From an uncultured Ezakiella sp. (GTDB taxonomy: Bacteria; Bacillota; Clostridia; Tissierellales; Peptoniphilaceae): a stretch of 64,000 nt of DNA. Positions 1-9,937 of this stretch are shown here, in pieces. A program made the translations under genes and the position numbers. How positions within the stretch are numbered: the stretch's first letter is position 1; every line of letters starts with the position of its first letter. The stretch lies in NCBI RefSeq assembly GCF_943913045.1, contig NZ_CALTVH010000003.1, forward strand, positions 1 through 64,000. Reading direction: 5' to 3'. The notes below the pieces were generated by a model, which was given only the letters and a program-made list of their open reading frames with translations, was not told the DNA's origin and searched no databases.

Positions 1-15
1 TCCATTTTAATCTTT

Positions 16-21
16 GTCAAG
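16..21 (-). promoter_or_regulatory. -35 box of a promoter running off the left edge
   Basis: On the minus strand the bases read TTGACA. Any -10 box would lie just outside the window, so this is probably the promoter of the next minus-strand gene to the left. The rest of 1-140 is AT-rich with no credible gene: the only minus-strand reading frame is 26 codons, lacks a ribosome-binding site and starts on the terminator's T-tract. Confidence 0.35.
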
Positions 22-140
22 GGTTTTTTACAAATTATTTTATTTTATTTTTATTTCCTCTATGTCCCTTGCTTCCTTGCCTCTAGCGTTTTTACCTCCG
101 CCTTTTGATAAATTATTTTAAAATTATTTTTATTTTTCAT

Positions 141-163
141 AAAAAAAGATGCCTTTTGGCACC
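141..163 (-). terminator. Intrinsic terminator of the pheST-argS operon
   Basis: On the minus strand GGTGCC, a loop AAAA and GGCATC form a 6-bp stem followed by seven T. It begins 2 bases after the stop codon of the last gene of the operon. Confidence 0.85.
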
Positions 164-165
164 TT

Positions 166-900
166 TTAATTTTCATATTCCATCATGAACTTTCTCTTTC
201 GTTTTGTCGACCTGCTCAGTAGCAAATATGCCTTTCCTCTTAGGAGCATAAAAACTGGCATCAGTATTGAGGTGAGCACCCTGGCCCACATGGGAATAGT
301 TAAGAATCCATTTAGATATCCGCCGCTTAATGTCTTCAATAACAAATACGGTACAGATATAAGTGTCCAAGGTATGAAGTTCTCTTTTATAAAGTTAAGA
401 GCCCTTTTTATAGCAGCTAGTCCTCCAATGTCATCTACGTATACAGCCTCAAACCATGAACCCAATATAAGTTCTTCTATTATAAATAATAATGTCACCG
501 AAACAATCCTAGATTTTATTAAATCTAATTCGGACACTCCGTATATTATATAATAAGAAGCAAATTGATAAATAAGTTCTATTATATATATAACGAAGAA
601 AGTGTTCATAATATTTATAAAGTAGTGTTCCAAATAGTATTTGAAGTCCCTGTTTGGAATTCTATTTGCAACTACCATGTTATTCATAATCTTGGCTAGT
701 ACTGATAAGAGTAAGATTTGAATAAAGTAATTTATTATATAACCTAGATTTGCTATTAATCCACTTGCAAAAAATACAGAAGCAAGCGAGCTTAAAAAGC
801 TTACAAGACCACACAAAAGGATAAAGGTTAGGCCATTTTTCTTTAGGGCCTGGGCTGTATCTTTTATTGTTTTAGAAAATACGTATTTTAAATCCCGCAT
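166..900 (-). CDS. Polytopic membrane protein of unknown function
   Basis: This 244-aa protein has about five or six hydrophobic segments (near residues 25-48, 52-72, 98-120, 130-150, 175-195 and 205-228) and a basic C-terminus (KRKRK), as expected for an integral membrane protein. I recognise no family motif. Its start codon shares one base with the argS stop (TAATG), so it is translationally coupled to argS and is the last gene of the operon. The layout resembles the DUF975/glycerophosphoryl-diester-phosphodiesterase-membrane-domain type of small membrane protein, but that is a guess from shape only. Confidence 0.75.
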   Translation of the reverse strand: MRDLKYVFSKTIKDTAQALKKNGLTFILLCGLVSFLSSLASVFFASGLIANLGYIINYFIQILLLSVLAKIMNNMVVANRIPNRDFKYYLEHYFINIMNTFFVIYIIELIYQFASYYIIYGVSELDLIKSRIVSVTLLFIIEELILGSWFEAVYVDDIGGLAAIKRALNFIKENFIPWTLISVPYLLLKTLSGGYLNGFLTIPMWARVLTSILMPVFMLLRGKAYLLLSRSTKRKRKFMMEYEN

Positions 901-2591
901 TACATTTTCTCCGGTGTTTCCATTCCAAGCAAGCTAAGGCCTGATTTAATAGCAGTTTTTGCCATGAGTGAAATTCCGAGTCTGTGCTTTGTTAGCCCCT
1001 CATCATCAGTATTGATTTGATTGTTGTAATAGTAGCGATTGTATTCTTTGACGATTTCCATTATTTGTCTGGAAACTAAATATGGCTCGAACTTTTCAAA
1101 AGCATCCATAATAACATTTGGTAATTTATAAATTTCTTTCATCAAAACGACTTCATCGTCATTTAGGTATTCACTCTTAATATCATCAAAGGAAGCCTTG
1201 TATCCAGATTTCTCTATTACACTATTGGCTCTGGCGTAAGTGTACTGAACATAGGGTCCGGTTTCTCCGTCAAATGACAGAGTCCTATCCCAGTCGAAGA
1301 CATAGTCTTTGATTCTTTGATTGTAAAGCTCTTGGAATTTAATTGCGCCAATGCCAACTTGTCTAGCCACATTCTCCTTGTTTTCGAGTTCTGGATTTCT
1401 TTCATTTATAATTTCCAAAGTCTTTTCTTCAGCCTTGTCAATAACATCCTTCAAATATAAGACCTTGCCTTTTCTTGTTGAAAGAGCCCCGTCTTTTACG
1501 CTGACCATACCAAATGATACGTGCTCGCAGTCCTTGGCCCATTCATAACCCATCAAGCCAAGAGTTTTAAAGAGCTGTTTAAAATGTAGATTTTGTTCAG
1601 TCGCAACCACGTATAAGTTTTTGTAGAATTCATAATTTCTATACCTGTATTCAGCAGTAGCTATGTCCCTAGTTGCGTAAGTTGTTGTGCCATTTGACTT
1701 GGTGATGATGAGCGGCGTTGTGCCGTCGTCGAATTCTACAATTTCGCAACCATCTGATTCTGTCAAGAGATTTTTGTTCCTGAGCTCTTCTACAACCTCT
1801 GGCAAAAAGTCTTGATAGAATGCCTCTCCGTTATAAGAATCAAATTCAATTCCAAGTCTGTCGTAAACTGCATTGAATTCTTCCAGACTCAAATCTCTCA
1901 TCCACTTCCAAAGGCTAACTGCCTCTGGATCTTTTTCTTCTAGTTTTTTAAACCATTCGTGAGCAACTTCTCTCTTTTCAGGATTCTCTTCGATTTCTTT
2001 GTTCATCCTTACGTATAATTTTAGGAATTCATCAATAGGATTTTTTTCAATTTCATCCTTGTCGCCCCATTCCTTGTAGGCGGCGATAAGCATGCCGAAT
2101 TGAGTTCCATAGTCACCCAAGTGGTTGACGCCCACAGGATCAAAGCCAATCCTCTTGGCAATTCTGTAAATGGCATTACCAATTAGAGTACTTCTGATGT
2201 GGCCAATGTGAAATGGCTTGGCAATGTTAGGAGATGAGTAGTCGATCACAACATGTCTGCCTTGACCAAAGTCACTTTTTCCATATTCTTCTCCATCAGC
2301 CTTGAAGCTTTCAACTAAAGAATCTTTTAGCTGGTTTTTGCTAATAAAAAAGTTTAAATAAGGTCCCACAGCTTGGACTTTTTCAAAATGTGGTTCAAAG
2401 TCGATTGAAGATTTGATTTCTTCGGCTATAGCTTGGGGAGCTTTTCTCATGGTCTTAGCAAGGACAAAACAAGGAAGAGCCAAATCGCCCATGGTCCTGT
2501 CTTGTGGAACTTCTATAATTTTATCAAGCTCTTCTATACTTAAATTAATTTTGTCTTTTAACTTGTCTATCAATATATTTTTAAAATCCAT
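900..2591 (-). CDS. argS: Arginyl-tRNA synthetase
   Basis: A class I aminoacyl-tRNA synthetase that charges tRNA-Arg with arginine in the cytoplasm; 563 aa matches the bacterial family length. Visible features are the N-terminal additional domain (about 1-100), the HIGH motif in the context KPFHIGHIRST (about 127-137), the tract LSTRKGKV standing where other class I enzymes have KMSKS (typical of ArgRS), and the C-terminal DALR anticodon-binding domain (about 440-563). GGGAGG precedes the ATG by 4 bases. It lies 9 bases after mutS2 and overlaps the downstream membrane-protein gene by one base, so it belongs to the same operon. Confidence 0.97.
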   Translation of the reverse strand: MDFKNILIDKLKDKINLSIEELDKIIEVPQDRTMGDLALPCFVLAKTMRKAPQAIAEEIKSSIDFEPHFEKVQAVGPYLNFFISKNQLKDSLVESFKADGEEYGKSDFGQGRHVVIDYSSPNIAKPFHIGHIRSTLIGNAIYRIAKRIGFDPVGVNHLGDYGTQFGMLIAAYKEWGDKDEIEKNPIDEFLKLYVRMNKEIEENPEKREVAHEWFKKLEEKDPEAVSLWKWMRDLSLEEFNAVYDRLGIEFDSYNGEAFYQDFLPEVVEELRNKNLLTESDGCEIVEFDDGTTPLIITKSNGTTTYATRDIATAEYRYRNYEFYKNLYVVATEQNLHFKQLFKTLGLMGYEWAKDCEHVSFGMVSVKDGALSTRKGKVLYLKDVIDKAEEKTLEIINERNPELENKENVARQVGIGAIKFQELYNQRIKDYVFDWDRTLSFDGETGPYVQYTYARANSVIEKSGYKASFDDIKSEYLNDDEVVLMKEIYKLPNVIMDAFEKFEPYLVSRQIMEIVKEYNRYYYNNQINTDDEGLTKHRLGISLMAKTAIKSGLSLLGMETPEKM

Positions 2592-2600
2592 ATTTCCTCC

Positions 2601-4943
2601 CTATTTTAAAGTGACTACTGTCACGCCTGTATCGCCTTCTCCAACTTCGCCCAACCTGTAAGATTTAACGTGCGGATGGTTTCTCAGTAGCTCGTGGGTT
2701 GCCTTTCTGAGCGCTCCCGTTCCCTTGCCGTGAACGATGGTTGCCTCCTTGAGGCCACTCATAACGCAGTCGTCCAGGTATTTGTCAACCCGATCATAGA
2801 GCTCCTCTGTGTCAACTCCGCGCAAGTCTATCTCTGTTTTAATGTCCATAGCCTTGTTATTCCTAAAAGAAGCTTGTTTTCTTTCCTTCTGTGGCTTGGC
2901 ATCAATTAGATAAATATCTTTTAAATTTGAATTTACCTTCAAGATTCCAACCTGAACAGTCAAGTCTCCATTTTCATTTGGTAAGTCCACAACTTGGCCA
3001 ACTTTATCTATGGAAATAATCTTGACGGATGTTCCAATTTTAATATCCTCAGCCCTAACATTTGACTTTGGTAAGCGTTTTTTATTTTCACTCTGCAACT
3101 TGTCAATGTTTTTTCTAATATGAGTCCGAGTTTCTTGGATTTCTCTGGCGCTATTGTTATCAATGCTATGAACAAGTTTGTTAGCGTCTTTGATTATCTC
3201 TTCGTAATCTCTCTTGGCCTTTTGGTAAATTTCCCTGGCTTCTTCATTGGCCTTATCAAGTTCTCTCTTAGCCTTTTCTTTTAGCTTTTCAATTTCTTCT
3301 TTATTTTTTCTTTCTCTATCTTCAAATTCTTTTAACTTGCTTTCATACTCGGCCTTTTGAGTTTCGGCGTAGATTTTATTCTTTTCTATTTCCGCCAAAA
3401 CATTTTCAAATTCCAAATTGTTTTCGCTGATATATTCTTCGGCCTTTCTTATATACTCGTCTGCAAGTCCAAGTTTCTTTGAAATTTCAAAGGCGTTGGA
3501 CCGGCCAGGCAGGCCAATATTTAATCTGTAAGTCGGCTTCAAACTGCCCACATCAAATTCCATACTGCCGTTTACAACCCCGTCTGTGCTCAGTGCATAG
3601 AGCTTGAGCTCAGCGTAGTGGGTGGTGGCTAGGACTTTTACGTCCTTTTCCCTAAGCGAATCTATAATGCTCATGGCCAGGGCTGCCCCCTCGGTTGGGT
3701 CTGTCCCAGCACCGAGCTCATCAAATAAGTAAAGGGATTTTTCTTCCTTGGAAGATAAAATATTTACAATATTTACCATATGAGATGAGAAAGTCGACAG
3801 ACTTTGCTCAATGGACTGTTCATCGCCAATATCAGTATAAATGTTTTTGTAAATCGGAATCTTGGACCCTTCCAAAGCTGGTATGAAACACCCACTTTGA
3901 GCCAGGAGGGAAATAATTCCAACCGTTTTTAATACAACGGTCTTACCGCCTGTGTTTGGTCCAGTGATAACCAAGACCTTTAAGTCCGAATCCATCTCTA
4001 TATCGGTTTTTACTACGACCTCTGGATCTATTAGTGGATGGAACATCTGCCTAATATCCACAGACCCATCATCGGTAAAAATCGGTTTTGTGTGACCGTG
4101 TTGAATTGCATACTGGGCTTTGGCGTGAATGATGTCAAGCTCAGTCATAAGTTCAAAATTATAGGTCAGCTCATCCTTGGCCCTGCCAATCCGATTTGAA
4201 AAATCTTTAAGTATTCTGTTGATCTCTTCGTCAATTTGAATTTCAATTTCACGAATTTCATTATTTATATTTACAATGCTTTGTGGTTCTATAAAATATG
4301 TGCCACCGCTGGAGCTAACATCGTGGGTAATACCAGAAATCATCCCCTTGTACTCGCGTTTAACAGGGACGACATACCTGCCTTCGCGGACAGTTATCAG
4401 GGCGTCCTGCAAATACTTTTCATTGGCCTTTGAATTTACAAAAGACTTGAGCTTTTCGTTGGCCTCTTCCGTCTTTTGAATCTTCTTCCTATTAAGTGAT
4501 CTCAAAAGTGGGCTGGCGTTATTGGAAAGGTTTTCCCTGTCAACAATAGCCTTGTCCAAGTCTTTTAAAAGATTTTGGTCGATAGAAATTAGCTTTATTA
4601 GCTCTCCGGCCTTGTTATCCTCGATGCTAATATTTTTTAAGTCACTGGCCAGCTTCAAAGCGTGGAGGATATCATAAAGAGAAGAAATTCCTAAGATTCC
4701 TCCAATGCTAGCCCGTTTGACATAATCAGTATAATCAACCAGGCCACCAAAATACAAATTACCGACCTGGCCAATTAATTTCATCATGTCATCAAGCTTG
4801 TCCAAGGCAAGCTTAATCTCCAGCTGACTATCAAAGGGCTGGGTAGTTTTAATGCAGGTCTTGCCGTATTCGCTGCCAGCAAATTCTGCAATGATATTCA
4901 TAATCTTATCAAATTCTAATGTCTTTAAAGATTTGCCTTCCAT
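2601..4943 (-). CDS. mutS2: MutS2 / RqcU-type ATPase with Smr domain
   Basis: A 780-aa MutS-family ATPase. It has the Walker A motif GPNTGGKT (about 333-340), the Walker B segment with LFDELGAGTDP (about 408-418), a long coiled coil rich in E and K (about 515-620), a KOW-like segment and a C-terminal Smr domain (about 705-780) with IDLRG and HGKGTGALR. Family knowledge: MutS2 suppresses recombination or, in Bacillus, acts as the ribosome-collision splitting factor RqcU; which applies here cannot be told from sequence. Its ATG overlaps the stop of the U32 gene (TAATG) and its ribosome-binding site AGAAGGGGAG lies inside the last U32 codons, so the two are translationally coupled. Confidence 0.95.
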   Translation of the reverse strand: MEGKSLKTLEFDKIMNIIAEFAGSEYGKTCIKTTQPFDSQLEIKLALDKLDDMMKLIGQVGNLYFGGLVDYTDYVKRASIGGILGISSLYDILHALKLASDLKNISIEDNKAGELIKLISIDQNLLKDLDKAIVDRENLSNNASPLLRSLNRKKIQKTEEANEKLKSFVNSKANEKYLQDALITVREGRYVVPVKREYKGMISGITHDVSSSGGTYFIEPQSIVNINNEIREIEIQIDEEINRILKDFSNRIGRAKDELTYNFELMTELDIIHAKAQYAIQHGHTKPIFTDDGSVDIRQMFHPLIDPEVVVKTDIEMDSDLKVLVITGPNTGGKTVVLKTVGIISLLAQSGCFIPALEGSKIPIYKNIYTDIGDEQSIEQSLSTFSSHMVNIVNILSSKEEKSLYLFDELGAGTDPTEGAALAMSIIDSLREKDVKVLATTHYAELKLYALSTDGVVNGSMEFDVGSLKPTYRLNIGLPGRSNAFEISKKLGLADEYIRKAEEYISENNLEFENVLAEIEKNKIYAETQKAEYESKLKEFEDRERKNKEEIEKLKEKAKRELDKANEEAREIYQKAKRDYEEIIKDANKLVHSIDNNSAREIQETRTHIRKNIDKLQSENKKRLPKSNVRAEDIKIGTSVKIISIDKVGQVVDLPNENGDLTVQVGILKVNSNLKDIYLIDAKPQKERKQASFRNNKAMDIKTEIDLRGVDTEELYDRVDKYLDDCVMSGLKEATIVHGKGTGALRKATHELLRNHPHVKSYRLGEVGEGDTGVTVVTLK

Positions 4944-7159
4944 TAAACTCCCCTTCTGTAATGTCCCCTTGTGTATTCAAAGCTCACATCTTTATTTTCA
5001 AAGAGATATGATTTTACTTGGTCAAGATTTTGATCGACCTCAATCATAATCATATCCGCATTTATATTTTCTATTATTTCTCCCATAAAGAGCGGTTTGG
5101 AATTGTATATCCTGTAGACCTCTCCATGCTTTTCCACTGGGAAAATTTCGTTTTTTATATCCATAATCTCGACCTTTTTATTTTGATCAAGTTCATTTTT
5201 AATGTCTGGGTGGACCGCCTTGTTAGTCATTGACACAGTCCTGGTATAGTATTTCAAAATAAATTTCGAATCAGTTTTACTTTGAAGCTTTTCTATTTCC
5301 TTCAAACTTATTTCCCTAGACGGAATAATATTTGCAATCCCTCTTGACCTTAAATAATTAATTGCATAGGAATTGGTAATGTTTAATCCATCACCAGCGA
5401 GAATATCAATTTCATCAGCCAAGTCTAGTAACCCACAGTTATTGATTTCAAGAACGTCGACCAAGCCGTTTTTTATAAAGTCCCTAACTTGATCAATATA
5501 ATCCTTGGTCGCCACAGACCGTGTAATTAGAATTGTCTTGTAAGACTGGTCCTTGTAAAATTTAAAAACTTCTTCGTCCATGGATTCAGTGGCTACATAT
5601 TCAAAATCTTTATCCAAATCAACTTTGCCCTTAACTATAGCGCACAGTTTAGGTCTAGATTTATTATTATTAATAACCTTGTTTGCTTCAAAATCTTTAG
5701 ATTTTTTTATCGGCTGTATTTCAATTAATTTTTCTATGGCCGACCGCCTCAGGTCGTTTAAAACGGACTTTGGCACAAAGGCATCTGCCGCCAGGTTAAT
5801 ATTTATAGTCGGCATTTCAAAAAATGTATCCCCAACTCTTGAAAGCTGGTCTATAATGATATTTTTATCAAGCGGCTTCCTGGCCTCTTGCAAAATATAA
5901 TCGCTAGTGTATTCTATATATTTAAAATTTGAATTTGCAATTATTTTTAAAGGCTCGCCAACATTTCCGATAATAGTAAATTCAAGCGGTAATCTCTTTG
6001 GCTCGTTTACAGTACTTAAGTCGTCGTATAAGCTAGCCGAATAATTCCTATAAACCCTGGCACCTTCCTGGCTTTTTTCTGCCAATTTAATCTGCTGGCC
6101 AGTTTTAAAAGTGCTATCGACTTTGATCCCAGTTGATTTTCCATTTTCACCTGGAAAAGTTAGGCCATCGCCTGGATTTAAATTTTCATCTAGGCTGATG
6201 TAAAAATCCTGACCTTTTTTTATAATTTTACCAACCAAGCTGCCAATATGCTTGGGAGAATTTTTGTTTATTAAATCATCCTTGTCACCAGCAAATAAAA
6301 AGCCCTTGGTAAAGCCCCGGCTAAAGGCGTCAGTCACATTCATCTCTTGGTCATGAGAAATATTTTTTCCATCCAAGATGTCCCTGTAAAATTTCGTAAT
6401 AGTATAAACATACTCTTTGGACTTCATCCTGCCTTCGATTTTAAATGAATCAGCTACTCCCACCAACTTAGGCAAATCAAAAGACGAATTTAAATCCTTC
6501 ATTGACAGATAAAAGCCTTCCTTATCAGTTGGCTTCCCGTCCACAAGTAGCCTGTATCTTTTCCTGCAGGGTTGGGCACAGTCACCCCTGTTGGCCGACC
6601 TAGTCCCTATGGCCGAAGAAAAATAACAATCGCCTGAATAGCAAACGCAAAGAGCCCCGTGGATAAAGACCTCTAGGTCAACACTTAGGTCCTCCTTGAT
6701 GTCACTTATCTCATCAGCGGCTAGCTCCCTGGCGACAACCACTCTTTCAAAACCCAAATCTCTTAGATTTTTTACAGCATAATAATTGTCGGCCGTCATC
6801 TGTGTAGACGCGTGCATTTCTAAGTCTGGATAAGCCTCTTTTAACAGGCTAAAAAGACCCATGTCTTGGATGATAATGGCATCTGGCCCCTTGGAGATTA
6901 TTTGGTCAATAGTCTCCATCAAATCCTCCAGCTCACCATCGTACATAATAGTGTTTATTGCCAAGAAAATCTTTTTATCCATCATATGGGCGTATTTTAT
7001 TAAATAATCCAGCTCATCTAGGCTTAAATTTTTTGCAAGTTTTCTGGCACTATAGGATTTAAGACCAGTATAAACTGCATCAGCCCCAGCATTAAAGGCA
7101 GCTATGACCTCGTCAAAGCCACCGCCTGGAGCCAGCAGTTCTCCCCTATTTTTTGTCAA
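4943..7159 (-). CDS. U32-family protein (RlhA/TrhP-type RNA hydroxylation family)
   Basis: A 738-aa protein of the U32 family. It has the N-terminal TIM-barrel-like segment ELLAPGGGFDEV (about 7-18), the U32 signature EVFIHGALCVCYSGDC (about 164-179) and the CAQPCR cysteine pair, whose cysteines in this family carry a cofactor or cluster. The long C-terminal extension (about 380-738) suits the DUF3656-containing members. Named peptidases historically, several members are now known to hydroxylate rRNA (RlhA) or tRNA (TrhP), so an RNA-modification role is the better inference. The start codon is TTG at 7159, preceded by AAGGCGGGG; it overlaps the 3' end of zapA by 14 bases. Confidence 0.88.
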   Translation of the reverse strand: MTKNRGELLAPGGGFDEVIAAFNAGADAVYTGLKSYSARKLAKNLSLDELDYLIKYAHMMDKKIFLAINTIMYDGELEDLMETIDQIISKGPDAIIIQDMGLFSLLKEAYPDLEMHASTQMTADNYYAVKNLRDLGFERVVVARELAADEISDIKEDLSVDLEVFIHGALCVCYSGDCYFSSAIGTRSANRGDCAQPCRKRYRLLVDGKPTDKEGFYLSMKDLNSSFDLPKLVGVADSFKIEGRMKSKEYVYTITKFYRDILDGKNISHDQEMNVTDAFSRGFTKGFLFAGDKDDLINKNSPKHIGSLVGKIIKKGQDFYISLDENLNPGDGLTFPGENGKSTGIKVDSTFKTGQQIKLAEKSQEGARVYRNYSASLYDDLSTVNEPKRLPLEFTIIGNVGEPLKIIANSNFKYIEYTSDYILQEARKPLDKNIIIDQLSRVGDTFFEMPTININLAADAFVPKSVLNDLRRSAIEKLIEIQPIKKSKDFEANKVINNNKSRPKLCAIVKGKVDLDKDFEYVATESMDEEVFKFYKDQSYKTILITRSVATKDYIDQVRDFIKNGLVDVLEINNCGLLDLADEIDILAGDGLNITNSYAINYLRSRGIANIIPSREISLKEIEKLQSKTDSKFILKYYTRTVSMTNKAVHPDIKNELDQNKKVEIMDIKNEIFPVEKHGEVYRIYNSKPLFMGEIIENINADMIMIEVDQNLDQVKSYLFENKDVSFEYTRGHYRRGV

Positions 7160-7568
7160 TATTTTTCCCCGCCTTGTTTTGGTAATCTTTTTCCAATTGC
7201 ATTTTCAGTTTAATAATTTCATTGTCTCTTTTTCTGACCAAATTATCTAACTCTTCGTTTTTACCTTCTAGTTTTTTAATTTGATCTTCTAACTTTTTAA
7301 TCTCCAAGTCAGAATTGTCCTTGGTCCCTTGAATTTCTTCAAGCTTGGCATTGACAGAATTTAATTTATCCTGGGTGCTAGCTATATCGTCAGCAACATT
7401 CAATAGGCAAAGAGCACATGCATCCGCATAGTCCAGCCTTGGGTTTTTGATAACCAATTCTTTTATCTTGGAGTTTACATATTGAGTCAAGCGGTCTATA
7501 TACCTGTCTTCGTACTCACTAGTGACATTATATTTTCTACCATAAATGTCAATTTGTGTGCGTTTCAT
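7146..7568 (-). CDS. zapA: Cell division protein ZapA
   Basis: This 140-aa protein begins with the ZapA fold (about 1-75: IDIYGRKYNV, then YVNSKIKEL and a hydrophobic helix ALCLLNVADD). A charged coiled coil follows (about 78-135). ZapA bundles FtsZ filaments at midcell. It starts one base into the pheT stop and its own end overlaps the U32 gene. The order pheS-pheT-zapA-mutS2 is shared with Bacillus subtilis (pheST, yshA, mutS2), which supports the call. Confidence 0.9.
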   Translation of the reverse strand: MKRTQIDIYGRKYNVTSEYEDRYIDRLTQYVNSKIKELVIKNPRLDYADACALCLLNVADDIASTQDKLNSVNAKLEEIQGTKDNSDLEIKKLEDQIKKLEGKNEELDNLVRKRDNEIIKLKMQLEKDYQNKAGKNIDKK

Positions 7569-9928
7569 TATCTTAATTTACCTCCAAATTTTTCGCTTAC
7601 ATCGCTGATCAATTCGTCAGTGATCTTTTTTATTTCCTCTTCTGAAAGAGTGTGGTCTTTGGAACCAATGACAGCTTGGATAGTCAAACTTCTGACCTTA
7701 TCGCCTAGCTTGTCATCCTTGTATTCATCGTAATATAATATGTCATTCAAATAGTCAAAGCCCTTGGAAATAATTTGTTCTTTAATTTCGCCAAAGGAAA
7801 CCTTATCTTCAAGTTCAAAGGAGAACTCGCGTCTTACCACTGGGAATTTACCAGGTGCCACATACTTGTTGACTTCTACAAGCTTATCAATAATCTTATC
7901 CAAATAAATATCCGCTATATAGGTCTTCTTTAGACCAAAGTTATCCAGTACATCTGGATGAATTTCCCCAAAGATTCCAATAACTTCGCCATCCAATTCT
8001 AACTTAGCTGCCCTGCCTGGGTGGAAGGTCTTGTTATCAAGTCTAGAAATATTGTAGTCTTCTACTTTCAAGAATTTCAAAATGGCCCTTAAAGTTTCTG
8101 ACAAATCATAGAAGTCCCCATAGTGTGAGTGCATAATGGTTAGGTTTGTGCTTTGCTTGTAATCGTCTCCGTCCTTGGCAAAGACTGGAGAAATTTCAAA
8201 ACATCTTAGCTCGCCATTAAATCTGCGTGAGTTTTTGGATGCAATTTCCATAAAGTGTGGAATGGCGCTTGGACGCATAATAGAAAATTCTTCGCCAAGT
8301 GGGTTGATAATCTTAACCATGTCATCTTCAACTGCCATGCCGCAATCTTCGAGTAATTTCTTTCCCACAAATGAATAGGTTAGAGTTTCCATGTATCCAT
8401 AGCCTTGCATAAAGCGTCTAATCTTGTTGGTCCAAGTTTTCATCTTGGATTCATAACCAACAGTTAAGTCTGATTTTATCGGTTGGTCTTCAATATTTCC
8501 GTAGCCGTAAAGCCTACCGACTTCTTCAATCAAGCCAGCTTCTATTGCTAAATCATCCCTAAAGGATGGAACGCTTGAAATAATCTTGCCATCTTTTTCT
8601 TCAGATGGAATTTCAAGAGCATTTAATTTCTCTAGCATATAAGCCGTGGACAAGTCTGTGCCCAAAAGTTTATTTAATCTTTCAGGTCTTAGTTCAATTG
8701 TCTTTGGCTGGTATTCTTCAATTTTATATTCTTCATAAGCTACGCTTAAATCGTACAAGCTTTGAGCTAAATAGAGGGCCCTCTTGATGGCCTGCCTTGG
8801 CATAGTCTTGTCAAGTGGTTTAGAGAACCTGCTTGCAGCTTCTGATGAAAGACCAAGTCTCTTTGAAGTCTTTCTGATTTGAGCCTTGTCAAAATGAGCT
8901 CCTTCAAATACAACTCGCTTTGTGGTCTCGTCAATTTCTGAATTAGCAGCCCCCATTATTCCGGCCAGTGCAATTATCTCTCCGTTAGCTTTAATTAAAA
9001 TGTCTCCTTCTTCAACCTCACGTTTGCTGTCGTCGAGTAGCAAAACTTCTTCCTTGGCCTTGGCTGTAGTAACTTCAATGTCAGCCCTGCCGTCTTTGGA
9101 AATCTTGTCAAAGTCAAAAGCATGTAATGGCACGCCAGTTTCTAGCATTACATAGTTTGTAATGTCCACAATATTATTTACTGGACGAACGCCTGATTCC
9201 ATAAGCCTAGTCTTGATCCACAAGGGGCTTGGCTTAATTTGAACGCCATCAACCATACCGCAAATATAAGTTGCGACCTTGTCTGTATGGACCTTTACAT
9301 CTAAGACTTTTTCATCAATTGCATCTGGATGATCAAGGATTTTAATTGGCTCTCTCTTGATTCCAAAAGTTGCTTGAGCTTCAATAGCCATTGAAAATAC
9401 ACTTAGGCAGTCAGCCCTGTTAGGTGTGATTTCCAATTCCAATGAATCGTCTTTTAAGGCTAAAACTTCAAATATATCCTTGCCAAGTTCTGTATCCCCT
9501 GGCATAATTAAAAGTCCGTCCAAGCTTTCCTTTGGAATCACGTCCTTAGTAAAGCCAAGTTCTTGAAAGCTAACAAACATTCCGTTTGAAACAATTCCGC
9601 GGAAGTCGTGTGGTTGAATTTCCATTCCATCAGCTAATACTGCTCCAGGTGTAGCAACTCCAACCACATCCCCAACCTTCATATTGGTTGCTGCAGTTAC
9701 AATTACGTCCTTCCTGTCGCCAAAATCTACGTCGCAAACTGTAAGCTTATCAGCGTTTTCGTGCTTTCTCATGTCTGTAATCTTAGCAGTCACCACACCC
9801 TTAACATGGCTGGATAGACTGATAATTGATTCAACGTGTGTGCCTGAGTCGCTTAGCTTTGATGCGATTTCAATGGTTGGCTCATCTATATTTACATATT
9901 CCTTTAACCAGTTTAATGATAATAACAT
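7568..9928 (-). CDS. pheT: Phenylalanyl-tRNA synthetase beta subunit
   Basis: 786 aa, the usual length for bacterial PheT. Domains in order are the N-terminal EMAP-II-like tRNA-binding domain (about 40-155, VKGVVTAKI), B3/B4 editing domain (about 205-370), B5 domain (about 400-475), the catalytic-like core and a C-terminal ferredoxin-fold anticodon-binding domain (about 690-786, containing FPVVRREFSFEL). It forms the alpha2-beta2 enzyme with PheS. It lies 9 bases downstream of pheS with a GGGGG-type ribosome-binding site, as in most bacteria. Confidence 0.97.
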   Translation of the reverse strand: MLLSLNWLKEYVNIDEPTIEIASKLSDSGTHVESIISLSSHVKGVVTAKITDMRKHENADKLTVCDVDFGDRKDVIVTAATNMKVGDVVGVATPGAVLADGMEIQPHDFRGIVSNGMFVSFQELGFTKDVIPKESLDGLLIMPGDTELGKDIFEVLALKDDSLELEITPNRADCLSVFSMAIEAQATFGIKREPIKILDHPDAIDEKVLDVKVHTDKVATYICGMVDGVQIKPSPLWIKTRLMESGVRPVNNIVDITNYVMLETGVPLHAFDFDKISKDGRADIEVTTAKAKEEVLLLDDSKREVEEGDILIKANGEIIALAGIMGAANSEIDETTKRVVFEGAHFDKAQIRKTSKRLGLSSEAASRFSKPLDKTMPRQAIKRALYLAQSLYDLSVAYEEYKIEEYQPKTIELRPERLNKLLGTDLSTAYMLEKLNALEIPSEEKDGKIISSVPSFRDDLAIEAGLIEEVGRLYGYGNIEDQPIKSDLTVGYESKMKTWTNKIRRFMQGYGYMETLTYSFVGKKLLEDCGMAVEDDMVKIINPLGEEFSIMRPSAIPHFMEIASKNSRRFNGELRCFEISPVFAKDGDDYKQSTNLTIMHSHYGDFYDLSETLRAILKFLKVEDYNISRLDNKTFHPGRAAKLELDGEVIGIFGEIHPDVLDNFGLKKTYIADIYLDKIIDKLVEVNKYVAPGKFPVVRREFSFELEDKVSFGEIKEQIISKGFDYLNDILYYDEYKDDKLGDKVRSLTIQAVIGSKDHTLSEEEIKKITDELISDVSEKFGGKLR

Positions 9929-9937
9929 TTCTACCCC

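Noticed and set aside
55..140. 26-codon minus-strand frame at the left edge
   Set aside because: Its ATG lies on the T-tract of the operon terminator and it has no ribosome-binding site.
4943..7159. U32 protein as a secreted collagenase or protease
   Set aside because: No signal peptide, and the family members studied recently modify RNA; the protease label is historical.
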